Of a stretch of DNA of 64,000 nt, positions 36,111 to 49,087 are shown piece by piece. Under the pieces are notes generated by a model. The model worked only from the letters and a program-made list of their open reading frames with translations, did not search any database and had not been told where the DNA came from. Location: the NCBI RefSeq assembly GCF_004193775.1, contig NC_041021.1, positions 36,777,718-36,841,717 on the forward strand, given 5' to 3'. The stretch is from Glycine soja. Taxonomy: Eukaryota; Streptophyta; Magnoliopsida; Fabales; Fabaceae. Numbering within the stretch: the first letter of the stretch is position 1; the number at the start of each line of letters is the position of its first letter. The position numbers were made by a program, and so were the translations under genes.

Positions 36111-38980
36111 TTTCTTAATGAGCTTCTGGAACAAGTAAGTGTTTCATTGTCCTCCCTTTGCACCAATCTTTTGTTCATTGCAACATTCAACTTTGATATT
36201 GATGGACCGATGTAGTGGTGGTTTTGTTAATTTGTTATATGTCAATCCTGTGTTGATCGACAGAGCAGGTAAATTTTACTGAATAAAAAAGGTTTCAACA
36301 CCTTTTCGAACCTACAAATATGCAATTTTTGTAGTCATAATCCAGGAAATATTCAAATATTTCATCAGTCTCCTTTACATAAACATTTATTTGGTTCCAT
36401 CTAATGTTGCTATGTAAGCAATTTGTAACGTGGCATTCCTATGTGGCAACACTTCGAAGGAGTCACGCAAGCATTTTTTTGTAACAGGAGAATAAAAACA
36501 GAAAGTTTCGACATTATTGGGATTATAAACAAAAGAAAGAAAATTACAAAGATTAAAAGTGAAAAAAAGTAGTATATTTATAAGAATGGAAAAGGTATTT
36601 AAACCACCCTAAACAATATAAGAAAAAATGGTTGGACTTATAGTTGTGTATCATGTACACTCAGACACATGGTAATTGAACACTAAGATTGGTGTCTTTG
36701 TTATTGAATCAACCAACAGGCCAGAGTAGCTGCAGATTTGGCTATAAAGGATAACAGACAGCTAATGGTGAGTAATATATGATAGTAGTTTTATTAGGAA
36801 TTTGGAATCCAGAACTAAAGTTGCACACACTAAAGTGAGGAGCTAATCTATTATAGAGCCTGTAATGAAACCATCTTATACAGGAGATTGAGTTTCCCAC
36901 AGCTGGACTCGGGTCTGTGCCAGGTTCTACATGTTTCAGTTTCATTTTTTTGGTTTGAGCCCTGTTTTATCATTGTTTCAATCTAAATGGAAATTGATTC
37001 ATCTCACTCGTTACATCACAGGTGATGGGGAAGGTGGAATTGAAATGACTGAGAGCATGCAATTGATTCGTGAATTTTGTGACCGCTTCATTAGTTCAGA
37101 GAAAGTCACACGAACAAGAATAGTAATCTTCTTGATTTAAAGAATTGTTCTTCTTTGTGCCCCTGGAATGTGTTTCTGGATGAAAAGCTTTCTCTACATG
37201 TAAAAAAGGGTTTTGTGCTCCTTGCATTTTTCAAATAACTAGGAAGTTTTTGTTGTTTTAGTTTTCTTTTTCTTAGCATACAATCTAACTATGTTTACAG
37301 TTAGTTACAAGTCTCTTGCTGTATAATTCCAACTCAGCATATATACATCAATTATGATCAATACACCTAGATGCCAAGATTTAATTCCATAGTTTGATTG
37401 TTCCAAGTAGCTCTAACTTTCTTGTTTATGCATGCGGTCTCCCCCTTCTTCATATGTTTGTTATCTAGAAAAGTTAGTCCTGTTCTCTAAAGATGGCCAT
37501 GCAAAATGTTTTTATTGACATAATTCAACTTCATCACTTCCAGTTAAAATTGATTCATAACCTTTTGATCAGTTTTTTCCAGAGGCTAGCGAAGTTGACT
37601 TTGCCAGACAATCAGTTTTTAGTGGATGTTCTTTTAAGTTGGACTATTTGACAAAGCCTTCATTTTTTGAAGATTTTGGCTTTGTTGAGAAAATAAAAAT
37701 GTCAGACAGGGTGAAGACCGGAGATGAACTTTTCTTGGTTGGCTACCCATATTTTAATGTCAATGGTAAATCTAAATACCCTTTGTTCTTGTTGATTTAA
37801 ACAATGAAAGTATCAAGATTACTGCTCCCTTGTATTTCAGAAATGCTCGTTGTGGAAGAACTTTATAAAGAGGCGGTCTTGAACACTGAACGGAAACTGA
37901 TTATATTCAATGGAGAACTCGATCGCATAAGATCTGGATGTATCCTTTGCCAAATTTTGCAGCTTTTTAATATGGATCTACCTGCTCCTATCCCGCGTAT
38001 ATTAAGAGTTATTTTCTTTCAAAATATTTGTTAGGTAGTAATTAGAAAATGAGTTACCAAAGAAAATAGGGTCAAATATGTGATTTTGAGAAAACAACTA
38101 CATCAGAAAGTCTCAGTCTCTTTCTTGCCTTTTTCAGAAAATAGTTATCCTTGATTGAATCAAGATTATCCATCATTCTTCTACCCAAAGCTTGCTGCAC
38201 TTACGAAGTCCTTCCTACCTATGATGGAAACTGTGTATTACATTCATAATTTCAAGGGCCGCAATGGAGGAACACTTTTTAGGTCTGCTAGCTAAATTAA
38301 CTCCCATTGGTCTAATTATGTTGGAAGGTCATGCTTAGTATTGCAGTAGCTTAGAGAATTGGTCTAATCATTTGATGCTAATAAAATCATGGAAGATGCA
38401 TCTTTTTTATTGTGGACGTGGCTTCGGCACTTAGAGAAGGATTTCAGCATCAGCTACAATCATTGGTCCAGCAATCTTAGATCAGGGTTTGTGTATTAGT
38501 TGTCGACAGTACAATGTATAGGTGCAAAATACTGGTCACATGTAATCTAGGCTCTGGTTTCCATCAAGACTACATTAGTCTGACAATGGAACCATTGGTC
38601 TGTGGTCTTATAATGCACCGTTTGTATATTTAGTACCTCTGGTACTCAATTAATATATTATCTATTTTTGCTGAGCAAAAAAAAGTATTGCAGTAGCTTG
38701 AGAAATATTCAATATCTTGCTTTGAGATGAAATGGAATTTCTGTCAGTAGCTAGACTTTGGTTTAGTAACTGCTTAAGTGCTTAAGAAATTTATTTGTTT
38801 TTTCTTTGGGCATATGTACCACTTATGTGTTGTGTGTTTATTACAATTTCCCTCAGGTGCTATCCAGGACTCTGGAAGGTCCTTAGAAGAGTGGGGAATA
38901 GGAAATATGTTTGTCTACATCAGCAGAATAGTATGCCATCCCTCAAGGAAGTTGCCCTTGAGATTCTTCCATCTGCTTGA
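36111..38980 (+). pseudogene. LPA3-like DUF1995 protein gene, 5'-truncated
   Basis: Exons are: the end of a first exon to 36134 (NELLEQ); 36720-36767; 36884-36923; 37022-37122; 37573-37765; 37841-37939; 38165-38282; and 38857-38980 with stop TGA. All borders and phases agree and every exon is open. The protein reads ARVAADLAIKDNRQLM ... FKLDYLTKPSFFEDFGF ... DELFLVGYPYFNVNEML ... RKLIIFNGELDRIRSGYYP ... LKEVALEILPSA. This matches the chloroplast DUF1995 proteins related to LOW PSII ACCUMULATION 3, which help photosystem II assembly. The expected N-terminus with its transit peptide is absent. Upstream of NELLEQ the DNA is the AGM copy, with an in-frame TGA at 36078-36080 and no ATG between. 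A start further inside (for example EMTESM) would give an untargeted fragment. Confidence 0.8.
38353..38683 (+). mobile_element. 331-bp 5'-truncated LINE-like insertion with 16-bp TSD
   Basis: agtattgcagtagctt stands directly before (38337-38352) and directly after (38684-38699) the segment. The segment ends in tttttgctgagc and an A run. This is the classic mark of target-primed reverse transcription. It lies in the last intron of the LPA3-like gene and shares its 3' end with 35708-35940. Confidence 0.85.
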
Positions 38981-41900
38981 TATTTCAGGAAATACTAATG
39001 GTAAGCAATTCTAGCTTCTTATGTGCCATAACTGAGGAAATCCACTATGGTGTCTTTTTCAGAGCCACAATATTGTTTTAATGTATATGTATTAGAAACA
39101 ACATTGACATTAACTTAAGACTGCTGATTTGTTGACACCCCAAACAGTGCAAACACCTACTTGGCACCCCTTATATTAGCTTTCTTTATTCTTTTTTTTT
39201 TTCTTGTCACATCACATTACCAATCTTACTAATAAGAACTACTATCCTACTTTTAATGTTAATTACTATCCTACTCTTCTTATCTCCCTCTGTTGTCAAT
39301 GAATCTTTTTCCTTAACATAATGTCTATACGAACTAATATCCTTCTTTCTATGTTAACATAATTTATGAAGCTACCTTATTATGTGATGAGCAACAGGGG
39401 TTGGTCTCCAGCTCTTTTGCAGAGATTTAGAAAGGACTCTACACACTTGCCATTTGATTAACGAAGTATTGAAGTTGGGGCCCAAAGAAATGGCGTTTTC
39501 TAGCATAAAAGTGGTGTCAATGAGTAGCAAGTTGTTACTTGTACAGTTTATAAATTCATCTTTCGTCATTTGTGTGTGGACTATTGTGTAGAACTTTATC
39601 AGACAATCACAATCACTGATTAAATGAATCACTCTGTGTTTTTCGCTGTTTTTTTTTTTTGTTAGAATATAAATGAAGATAAGTTCCTGTATTTTGGTAA
39701 ACAAAAGGTGGTGGCTTGTTATTAATCTTTACTATTGACGATAATTGGGTCAATGTAGTACTTGTATCTTTTTAATTATGAATATTATATTTTGTTTGTT
39801 AGCTTTGTAACTTTTTTTACATGACATTGTAACGTAATACGTGGTGTGTTTGGACACACTTCCAAATTTTCAATGTAGAACATCACTTTACGACAATGTA
39901 ACTAAAATTTGAAGTTAACATCTAGACAATGCTTTACTTCCAAATATTTATTTTTTTTACTACACAAAATTAGCTTTCTTTCATCTTTCCGTCCAAGACA
40001 AATAGTAGAAGAAATTGATTTTGTATTTTTCTCTATCCCCTGTGTTGTCTTTGTGTCATTTCAAATAGTGTTGAAGTGATTATATGTTGACATTCACATG
40101 TCATACATTCTATATTTTTTTCAATTTTTCCTATAATATTATATCATTGTACCTATATATTCAACCCAAAAACATATTATACATGTATTTCTCTTGCGTT
40201 TTTGTTTCCCCTCTCTAGGTATTAATAAAAAAATGTATATCCACTAATCTTTTTCAAAGCTTTTACGTATAGGCTACAATATTATCTTTGAAGGTTTTTT
40301 AGAACTATATTCTTTACACTTAGTAAAAATCTAATTCACACTCTTCATTTCTCTTTGCTATAAGCACTTATAAGTGTTTCCAGGATAAAATTTGTTTGGA
40401 CCATGCTAGTTTGAATTTCAATTGCATTTCTATTACATGTTAAAAAATTATCATTTTATATATTTATTTCAGAAATAACCAAACCATCCACTCATTTATT
40501 CATTGTCCCATTTCCGGAGTCCGACTGAGAAATTAATAAATATTGATATAAAATTATTTCCCTCAAAAGAATTAAACTCAAATACTATCCGAATAATTTA
40601 TCCTTTAACTTCAATATATTAACCACTTGTATTTAATTATTTGGTTAAAATGTCTTTATTTTTTTTTAGTCCTTACCAAATATATATTTTATTTTTCTTC
40701 TTTAAAGCATTTTAAATAATACTTCTTTCCACAATTCAAAACACTTTTTTACTGTTTAAAAATGTAAAATACTTTAAAGGTAAAAAATAAAACACATTTT
40801 ATATTAAAATAGAAGAAAAATTATAATGACAAAAAATGAAAAAAAAACATTAAATTACATGGACCAAAAAAATATTTAGACCCTTAAGAAATAAATATTG
40901 GCCTTGAATAAACAGAACAGATTGATTACTCGGTGGATTATAGTGAAATCAGGTCATGCAATTTCCCATGCATAAAAAATTAATCTTATATGAGATATAC
41001 TCAATGGCAAACAAATGAGTAATGACACCATTCATTCTCATCCAATCATCGTGTACCACTTGTTCAAATAGAAAATTAAAGTGAAAAGAAATAGGTAAGT
41101 AAAAAATAAAAAGGCACTCCTAATCTATACATAAAACAACAAAAAAACTTCGGAAGAGAATGTTAAGAATGACACCATTCGTTCTCCCCTCATTACTAAA
41201 CATAGGAAGTTGGCAACCTTTTCACATATAAAACCTTGGAAATGAGAAAGAAACTGCATTACTACAAAATGTAGATACAATCTTTGGTGATGAGAGATGT
41301 CATGAAGGAGAAACTATGTACATTATTACACGAGCAAATTCCATGACGGGATGAAATGACCGAAAACTTTCCCTTTTTCTTCTAACTTACTGGGAGTTAC
41401 AAAAAAAATTTTTAGAACTATATGACAATACTTCATAATCAGATGAAATATATCCGAATATGAATACATTGACAAAATACAGATCCTATCAGCTTAACAC
41501 TTAAATGAGCTACAAAAAAAAACCAAGAAAGGGGGAAAAGGAAAGAAGAATTTCCTTTTAAGATTTCATAGAAGAACCCAATTATAAAACAATGAACCTA
41601 AATCACAGTGGAAAAAAAATGGTACATCTGCATATGAGAAATACGACAGCTCCAATAAGCCTCTCGGGCAATTCATCAGCTCCACTATCCATCTCTCCCA
41701 TACATATTAGGTAAACTAATGGACACTTCTTGGACACAATACAACGCGACCTCAACTCAATTAACAACCAAATTCACACTTTCACTACAAAGTTGGCTAT
41801 CCATCATATCATTTAGTGCTTAAAGATTTACAAAATTTTAATTTTAATAGAAGACTTCATCTACATAATAGAATCACCACCTGTGAAACTTTTTTTTAGC

Positions 41901-42381
41901 TAAATCAAGGGCACTCAATTTCAGAATATACATACCATTCCCAAATACAAAAGTGCAAGCATAAAAGCAGCAGCATGCAGTGAATCTTCAAAACACACAC
42001 AGCAGAGCAAGATATTGTTACTTTGGAAAAAATGTTTTTGTTACGCATAGCTAGCTCAGCTTCATAGAGTATTTATAATTCCTAGCAGTTGGAGGAAAAA
42101 CAGGTAATGAAATTTAACACAATTCGTAAGAAAGTAACAGATTTGTTGTCATGTCATTTAGCAGGTCTCCACAATCTGAAATATTGAAGACCTACAACCT
42201 ACCCTAAGTGATTTCAACTAAAATCAAGTACGACTAGCAAATGTGAAATCAAAGCCATTATGCTTGTGCAATATGAACATGAAAGTTTCCACACTGAATG
42301 CAACAAAATAGCTCTAGCCCAATTGCTGCCACTTAATCCCATGACTTGTTTAAATGTTAATTACTAGTATATCAAGCTCAC
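38981..42381. other. Intergenic DNA, no gene recognised
   Basis: AT-rich, with only short chance ORFs. 41265-41290 has cattactacaaaatgtagat, close to the decayed CACTA-like end at 17059, so a transposon end may lie here. Nothing else stands out over 3.4 kb. Confidence 0.5.
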
Positions 42382-42659
42382 CTGTACAAGAAAAGCCATA
42401 TCAACCACCAATGTTGTAATCACACCAATAACCAGACCCAAAACTCCATTAGCAACAGTAGAAAAACCAATATCAACATCAATCTACAAATAAAAAGTAA
42501 TTGATTAAAAAACCATGGCAGACAAGTTAGGATACATACATCATCCATTAGTAGGAAACTTCCTACAACAAGACAGACAAAAATTTATAAAGATATTGAA
42601 TGAAAATTTACTTCTAAATACTTGGGACCCCGAATATAGTTGCAATCAACCACCTTTCC
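42382..42659 (-). pseudogene. DUF1336 (EDR2-like) gene fragment, two exons
   Basis: Minus-strand exon 42659-42612 (after ttgtttacag) reads GKVVDCNYIRGPKYLE. After a GT-AG intron, exon 42483-42382 reads IDVDIGFSTVANGVLGLVIG then VITTLVVDMAFLVQ, ending at a GT donor. Both exons are phase 0 and join as PKYLE-IDVDIG. This is the core of the DUF1336 domain at the C-terminus of EDR2-like plant proteins (GPKYLEVDVDIGSS.VANGVLGLV). The following exon, normally with EELPE and a C-terminal strand, is not found below 42382, and no upstream exons are recognised to 43.7 kb. Confidence 0.65.
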
Positions 42660-43687
42660 CTGTAAACAAGGAGTACTACCAACACTCAGGCATATAATCC
42701 ATGAGCTCTGCATTTTTAAGATGGAAAATCAATAAGGAGTGCAAAGAGAAACATATGCTGTTTCTCCATCCTTTAAGGAAAGATGGTAGTAATAAAATAC
42801 AAATAGAAGTTGAAAAGAAATATAATCAAAAACCATAAATAGAAACAGAAGAAAATGAAAGAGAAAGTCATAAAAACCAAAAATACGGTAATGATAAGAG
42901 ACTCAGTTATGCAGATTGAGCTTTAGACCAAAATACATATGCATCAACTTGGTAGCAGGCAGCTCCACAGCTGCATATACCAACTTAAGGCGCATTTGTT
43001 TTAAGGACTGTACAAACTAATATATATATACACACACACACACTGGCTATGCACATCAGCCCATCAAGCCTTGCATGGTAGCGACAAAACAAAGGAATTA
43101 AAACTCAAATCCTCATTACATGGTCAATTTTGAAAATTGTATTTATGATAAGATGTACTGCAATCCTACAGATGGTAAACAAACCACCATGCCACCTTCA
43201 TCGGTCTACATTGTTCTATAATCTAGACCTAAATCAGGCATAGGGTCAATAAACTTCGAATGGGAACTCCCCAGTCCCCACAGATGCACAGCAGCACTTG
43301 AAACCTTGGTTTTCAAACCCATGGTTTAACCTATGACCACTTGGCTAAACCAGTTACACTAAAACACAGCTGATAAAAGTTGGTGAAATTCAATAAATTA
43401 TAAATTCAGTAAGCCCAAATATTTGAGCCAACTTTTCTTCATTCTTGTAAGTGTTATGTGCAGGGCAGAATAACCCAACAAGCAATTTGGCAAATATGAA
43501 GGAAAAACACTTGAAATAAGAATATAGACTACTGTTTACTTAGGTAATACATCATGAATATGCAGTGAATCTTGTTCTAGAATCTAGACTATGAGAACTG
43601 TTTTGTTCCCTTTTTTATTTTTCCATTTTGTGAAGCCAATGAAGGGTAAGGTCAATCACTAGAGGCAAAGGTCAATCACCACGCCGA
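42660..43687. other. Intergenic DNA
   Basis: A short (TA)n(CA)n tract lies at 43020-43042. No exon is recognised. The block duplicated at 31918 begins at 43688. Confidence 0.45.
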
Positions 43688-44110
43688 TTATTTTATATAA
43701 TTAATAAAGTTAATAAATTGTGTATAATTTATACTAGAATGCATAATTTATTTTCTCTAATAAAAAACAATTAATAAGAATTAAAACTAAATGAACAAAT
43801 GAAAATTAATAACTTATAATAGCTTGTTCGGTTTGGGGTTGGGGTTTATTCCCCTTTTTGTTAAAACTGTATCTATTCCTAAACTCCAGTAGTGGATCCG
43901 AAGCCAGCTTCAGCTCTGAGCGTAGAATCCAAATCCTGAACCTCAACAACCTGCGGCATCACCATCTGCTGGATTATCAACAGTATCACCCCTGTAATCC
44001 GCGTCGATCACGCCCGCTCCCACATCAGTGTCATTCTAACAAACTAACATTTGCACAAAACACGCCAAAAGGAGTGAAGATCTAAACAAGCAATCTGTGT
44101 GTGTTCCGCC
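43688..44110 (+). promoter_or_regulatory. Promoter and leader of the AGM gene (duplicated block)
   Basis: 43688-44026 is nearly identical to 31918-32254, which marks the left edge of the duplication about 420 bp before the AGM start codon. The ATG at 44111 has the good context ccgccATGaa. The frame starting 12 bp earlier is not needed. Confidence 0.6.
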
Positions 44111-47100
44111 ATGAACGAAGAACAACAGTGTCTGCTTCTCAGCTCAGCTTCTCGCTTCTGGCCCCCCAAAGGAGTGAAGCTATCGTACGGCACTGCGGGC
44201 TTCAGGGCCGATGCATCACTTCTCCAATCGACGGTGTACAGAGTGGGAATCCTTGCAGCCCTTAGATCGCTCAAGACCCGCTCCGTCATCGGCCTCATGA
44301 TCACCGCCTCACACAACAAAGTCTCCGATAACGGAGTCAAAATCGCTGACCCAAGCGGCGGCATGCTCTCTCAGCATTGGGAACCCTTCGCCGACGCCCT
44401 CGCCAACGCCCCTTCTCCCCAACACCTCCTCCTGGTTAGTTAGCTTATTAGCACCAATAATTTCTTCCCACACTACCCTTTTTGTTGAAACCGTGTTTGG
44501 CGAATGTGGTTATGTACAGTTGATAAATGAATTCGTGGAGAAAGAAGGGATCTCGGTGGATGGGGACTGGCATGTCGAAGTGCTTTTGGGGAGAGACACG
44601 AGACCAAGTGGAGATGCTTTGCTTCAAGCAGCTAAACAGGCATGAGCAAGGTTTTAAATTACAGTCACAGTTTCTTGGCGCTCCTTGACATTGCGTGGAC
44701 AAATGCGGCCAATGTGGTCACAGTTGGGTTGCAGACAACCAGACACCCCAAAAACCGTGACGTTGTGGCTGAAATCACTGTTGCAGACCCTTTTTTATAA
44801 CCTTGAGGGTATAAGAGTCATCATAATTTTAGAAAATGCTCTGCTACTGTGATTTCAGCAGCAATGTCAAGGTATTTGGAGTATTTGCGACTGCAATTGT
44901 GGTTGCACGAGCTGCATTTGTCTGCTATTCCCTGCAATGTCAATAAACTCGATGAAACTACAACCACAATTTAAAACCTTGAGAATCATAAATGATTGGG
45001 AAATTCTACCATCTTTTATTTTATTGAGTGGATTTTAATTACATATAATTGGATGAAAATGAAGGGCGTCACTTCAATTGTTGGAGCTGTTGCGACAGAT
45101 ATGGGAATCTTGACAACTCCACAATTGCATTGGATGGTTCGTGCTAGAAATAAGGGTATGAAAGCTTCGGAGCAGGATTACTTTGAACAGCTTTCAAGCT
45201 CATTCAGGTTAGTCCAATCCTGATATTCTTGTGGTAGATGAACATTGCTTCATGTTGTTCCTTTCTTTTGTTGATTTTTAAATCATCAATGAGCACATCC
45301 TTTTAGGGTCATTGTGTGATTGGATCAGGTGCTTAGTGGATTTGATCCCAGCTGAAAAATGTAAGTTTGATGGGGTGAACGACAAAGTGGTAGTGGATGC
45401 AGCTAATGGGGTTGGTGGAGTGAAACTTAAATATTTAGGGAAATTGTTGAATGGTTTGATTATTGAGGTTCGGAACAGCAGTGAAGATGGAGGTGTACTG
45501 AATGATGGAGTTGGTGCTGATTATGTGCAAAAAGAGAAGGTTCTTCCAAACAGCTTTGGTTCTAAAGACACCGGGATAAGGTTAGTCTGCTGATAATCTT
45601 GTGTTAGAAGTGAAGTTCATGCAGGCATGCTGCTTGACATTTCTATACTAATATGAAATTATGAAGTGTATATCTGCATCCCAGTAATATTCCAATAAAT
45701 AAGTTGAGATTTTCTTTCTAACAATTTAATCAGTCTGCAATTCTGCATGGTTACCTTACCGCAAGTAATTCCAACCACAATTGTAGAAATGGAAGGCTTG
45801 TTGTTCATTGAAACTTACAAATTTGTAACCATGAATTGATAGTTTGTTAACATAATCCTTGAATTAATTTTACTTAAAAAAATAATAAACAAAAACATTC
45901 AACTTAAAAGGACTAGGCTTCTGGCTTGTAAGTAATTTTTTGTTTCCATTTTTAATTGGTAGGGGGGGAGGGTGTCTGTGATATGTGCAGGTTAGGGGAA
46001 GTAGGAGGAGGTCTTATTGAAAGCTGGATAAGTTAGCCCTACCATTTTAGTATATGTATTCTTTTAGTGTTGTTATATTGGTGTTCTTTATTATGGTCTT
46101 TACTAATGGAGCTAGTTCTAGTTTGTAGGTGTGTTAGTTTGGATGGAGATGCTGATCGGCTTGTTTATTTTATTGTGCCACCTGAAAGCAGTGGTAGGAT
46201 TGACCTTGTTGATGGGGACAAGATACTATCCCTGTTTGCCTTATTTATTAGGGAGCAACTAAGCTTTCTTAATGAGAAAGAAGACATGAAAAATTGCCAC
46301 CAAGCCCATCTTGGTGTCGTACAGACTGCTTATGCAAATGGGGCATCTACTAATTACCTTAAACTGTTGGGACTTGAAGTCAATTTTACTCCAACTGGAG
46401 TGAAATATCTGCATGAAAAAGCCACCGAATTTGATATTGGTATCTACTTTGAGGCAAATGGCCATGGAACTGTCTTATTTTCAGAATCTTTCATAGAGTC
46501 GTTGGAGGCTAGAACTAATGAGATTTCTTTAGGATCCAAAGGTTTGTTCTGAGGTTTCTGACTATTTTCACTTCACTTACAAGATTCAACTAAATAGAAA
46601 TGTGTGATTGTTAGTTTCAGGTTCAGAAGGGGAAAAAGCTGCTCTGAGATTATTGGCTGTCAGTAAGTTGATCAATCAAGCTGTTGGAGATGCTTTGAGT
46701 GGATTGCTCTTGGTGGAAGTCATATTACAGCATATGGGATGGTCAATAAATAAATGGAATGAACTTTATCATGATTTACCCAGCAAGCAGCTCAAGGTCA
46801 ATCATTATTATCTTTTATCTTTTCTGTAACTAGAATTTTTTGCACTGCTGTCAGAAGCTTATGTATAAGAAAATATAGTGTGGTCCTACTATACCTGAAA
46901 TGTTAATCATAATTTCAATTATGTTAATTAACTGTTTAAACTCTGTTAGCTTGAATGTGTTTGTTTTAACCCAAAATTTCACATTTCACCCTTGTTATGA
47001 AGCTACTATTCAATTTAAATATTTTAATCTTCCCTCCCTTAGCATGCATGTGCCAATGTAATATATGTGATTATCATTCCAGTGTCAATTTATTTGTTTT

Positions 47101-48025
47101 TACTGATTAATTCATGGAAATTCAGAAATTAATGCTTGGTTTGGCTTTTCTCAACTGTCAGGTCAAAGTTGCTGACAGAACGGCTATTGTTACAACAAAT
47201 GCAGAAACTGTGGTTGTGAGCCCCCCGGGTCTAAAAGAAGCCATAAATGAAGAAACTGGTATCTTTTTTTCTATTCCTTCTTTTCAATTTGTGCGACATG
47301 TTTGTTTGAATTACCAATGTGTTTTACCAAATTTCACATTGATGCAACAAGTGTCTAAGATTAATGAAAAGAAAAATGTAGTAACATAGTATGGCACCAC
47401 TCCTTCTGACATTGAGGCCAGTTGCACTTCTCCCCACTGATTGAAGGAGGCCGGAGGGAGAGGGAGGCTAGTGACATTTCTCCACACCAATTTTGCAAGA
47501 TTTGTTGGAGGCTTGTTTTTGTAATGTGTATATATTGCATTGTTTTGTTCAAAGACAGCATTATTTTTTGGTTTTATCATTGCTTGCTTGCTTTTATTTG
47601 TGAAACCACCAAGAATGGGCAGAGGGAGGGAGGCAAGGAGGCCTAAATAATACAAACATTGAATGTTATATTCCTGAAAAGTTGGTGTCTTGCTGTTTAT
47701 GGGATTATACTATTACTGTTATCAAGTCCAAGTGGCTTGGCAAAATTGCACTGAGTGCGAGATATTTGTCAGTTTCATCCATCCATGAATGCCTTTTAGT
47801 GTGAAAGATTGAAATGCAGAATTTCAGTTTACTAATATTGCAGCTTGGTACTCCTCTTCTGCATTTACAGCTAAGTACCCCCAAGGTCGGTGCTTTGTGC
47901 GACCATCTGGCACTGAAGATGTTGTTCGTGTGTATGCTGAGGCATCTACACCGGAAGCAGCTGATACACTTGCCAACTGTGTGGCTAAGCTTGTGGATCA
48001 ATTCTTAGGGTTCAATAGCTCCTGA
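44111..48025 (+). CDS. AGM1: Phosphoacetylglucosamine mutase (DRT101-like)
   Basis: It converts GlcNAc-6-phosphate to GlcNAc-1-phosphate (EC 5.4.2.3) on the way to UDP-GlcNAc, in the cytosol. The Arabidopsis homolog is DRT101. Exons are 44111-44434, 44520-44639, 45065-45207, 45329-45580, 46129-46541, 46621-46796, 47162-47258 and 47871-48025. Phases agree throughout and give 559 aa, close to the plant length. Key sites: the phosphoserine loop TASHN (Ser67), the metal loop DGDADR (285-290), the sugar-binding EANGHG loop and the phosphate-binding loop [15 protein letters not shown] (519-533). Intron 2 starts with GC instead of GT (CAG/gcatga at 44640): the next GT would bring in a TGA. The gene is intact and is presumably the source or sister of the broken copy at 31.9-36.1 kb. 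Confidence 0.95.
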
Positions 48026-49087
48026 CATCACAACAGCTCCTCCTTCCGTGTCTTTTTAATTTCCATTTGACATTACAACAGAATGTACTTGGCTTTGAAA
48101 CTTAGCTAGCCATCGTGATTTTCTAATAAATTTTCTCGTGCATTTTACTAAGCTTATGCGAGAGTATTTGAAAATCTTGCTCTGATGTGTTTATGGTCCT
48201 TCCCAACTTAAGAGTGCTAACTAGCAAAGGTATAATTTTCGACATTTAAGTCATTGAAAATAAGTCACTAATTTGAGCATGACCCATAAATGAAACACTC
48301 ACACTCACGATTATTTGGGTATACCATACCCTTGGATTAGTGAAGTATATTTTTTAAATGGACCGAAATATATTAATAAGTGTTAAAATGAATGATAAAA
48401 TAACATTAAATATTTTCAATCGCGTTCTTATTAAATTTATTTAAATATTTTGTTCATTTATCTCAGATTAAACGAAAATAATAACAAAGCAATATTAAAG
48501 AATTAAATAAAAGAAAATTATAAGAAAGATTTGTTTTATGTCTTTCGCTTTCCGTTATTACGAAAATGTCATAACCAACTAAGCTAATAGACTAATTATG
48601 TTATAAAATAATTAATATTGTTATATATAACACTAAAATTTCTAATGTGTATTTAATGCACATGTAAATTTATATAATAAATTTTGTGATAATTAGATAT
48701 CATATTTGTTTAATTTTTCTGTAATAAACCTTCAAATACATCATTCAATTAAATATTAAATTTGTTTAATTATTAATTACTGTAATAAACATTTAAATAC
48801 AACATTAAGTTAAATATCAAATTTTTTTAATTATCAAATTTTATAAATAAATTAAATGTATAAAAAAATTATAATTTTTTTAAAAAATCAAAACACATGC
48901 CGTATGTTTTGAATTTTTTTAATACGCATCTCTTCTTCTCCGGCGATGAAAAACCGTCAAACTGTACAAAAGAATGTGGAGTGTACTTGAAAGTACAATT
49001 TTAATACAAAAAAAAGGCACGACAAAACTAAAAATACTCATAAGAACATTTTTGGTATTTTAGAAAAAATGTGGAGTGTACTAGCAA
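48026..49087. other. AGM 3' UTR and AT-rich intergenic DNA
   Basis: The 3' UTR probably runs to about 48200. The rest is AT-rich with no gene. gaatgtggagtgtact recurs at 48973 and 49069, next to the left edge of the PPR copy. Confidence 0.5.

Noticed and set aside
42515..42697. Plus-strand ORF MADKLGYIHHPLVG
   Set aside because: It is antisense to a DUF1336 exon that has proper splice sites on the minus strand.
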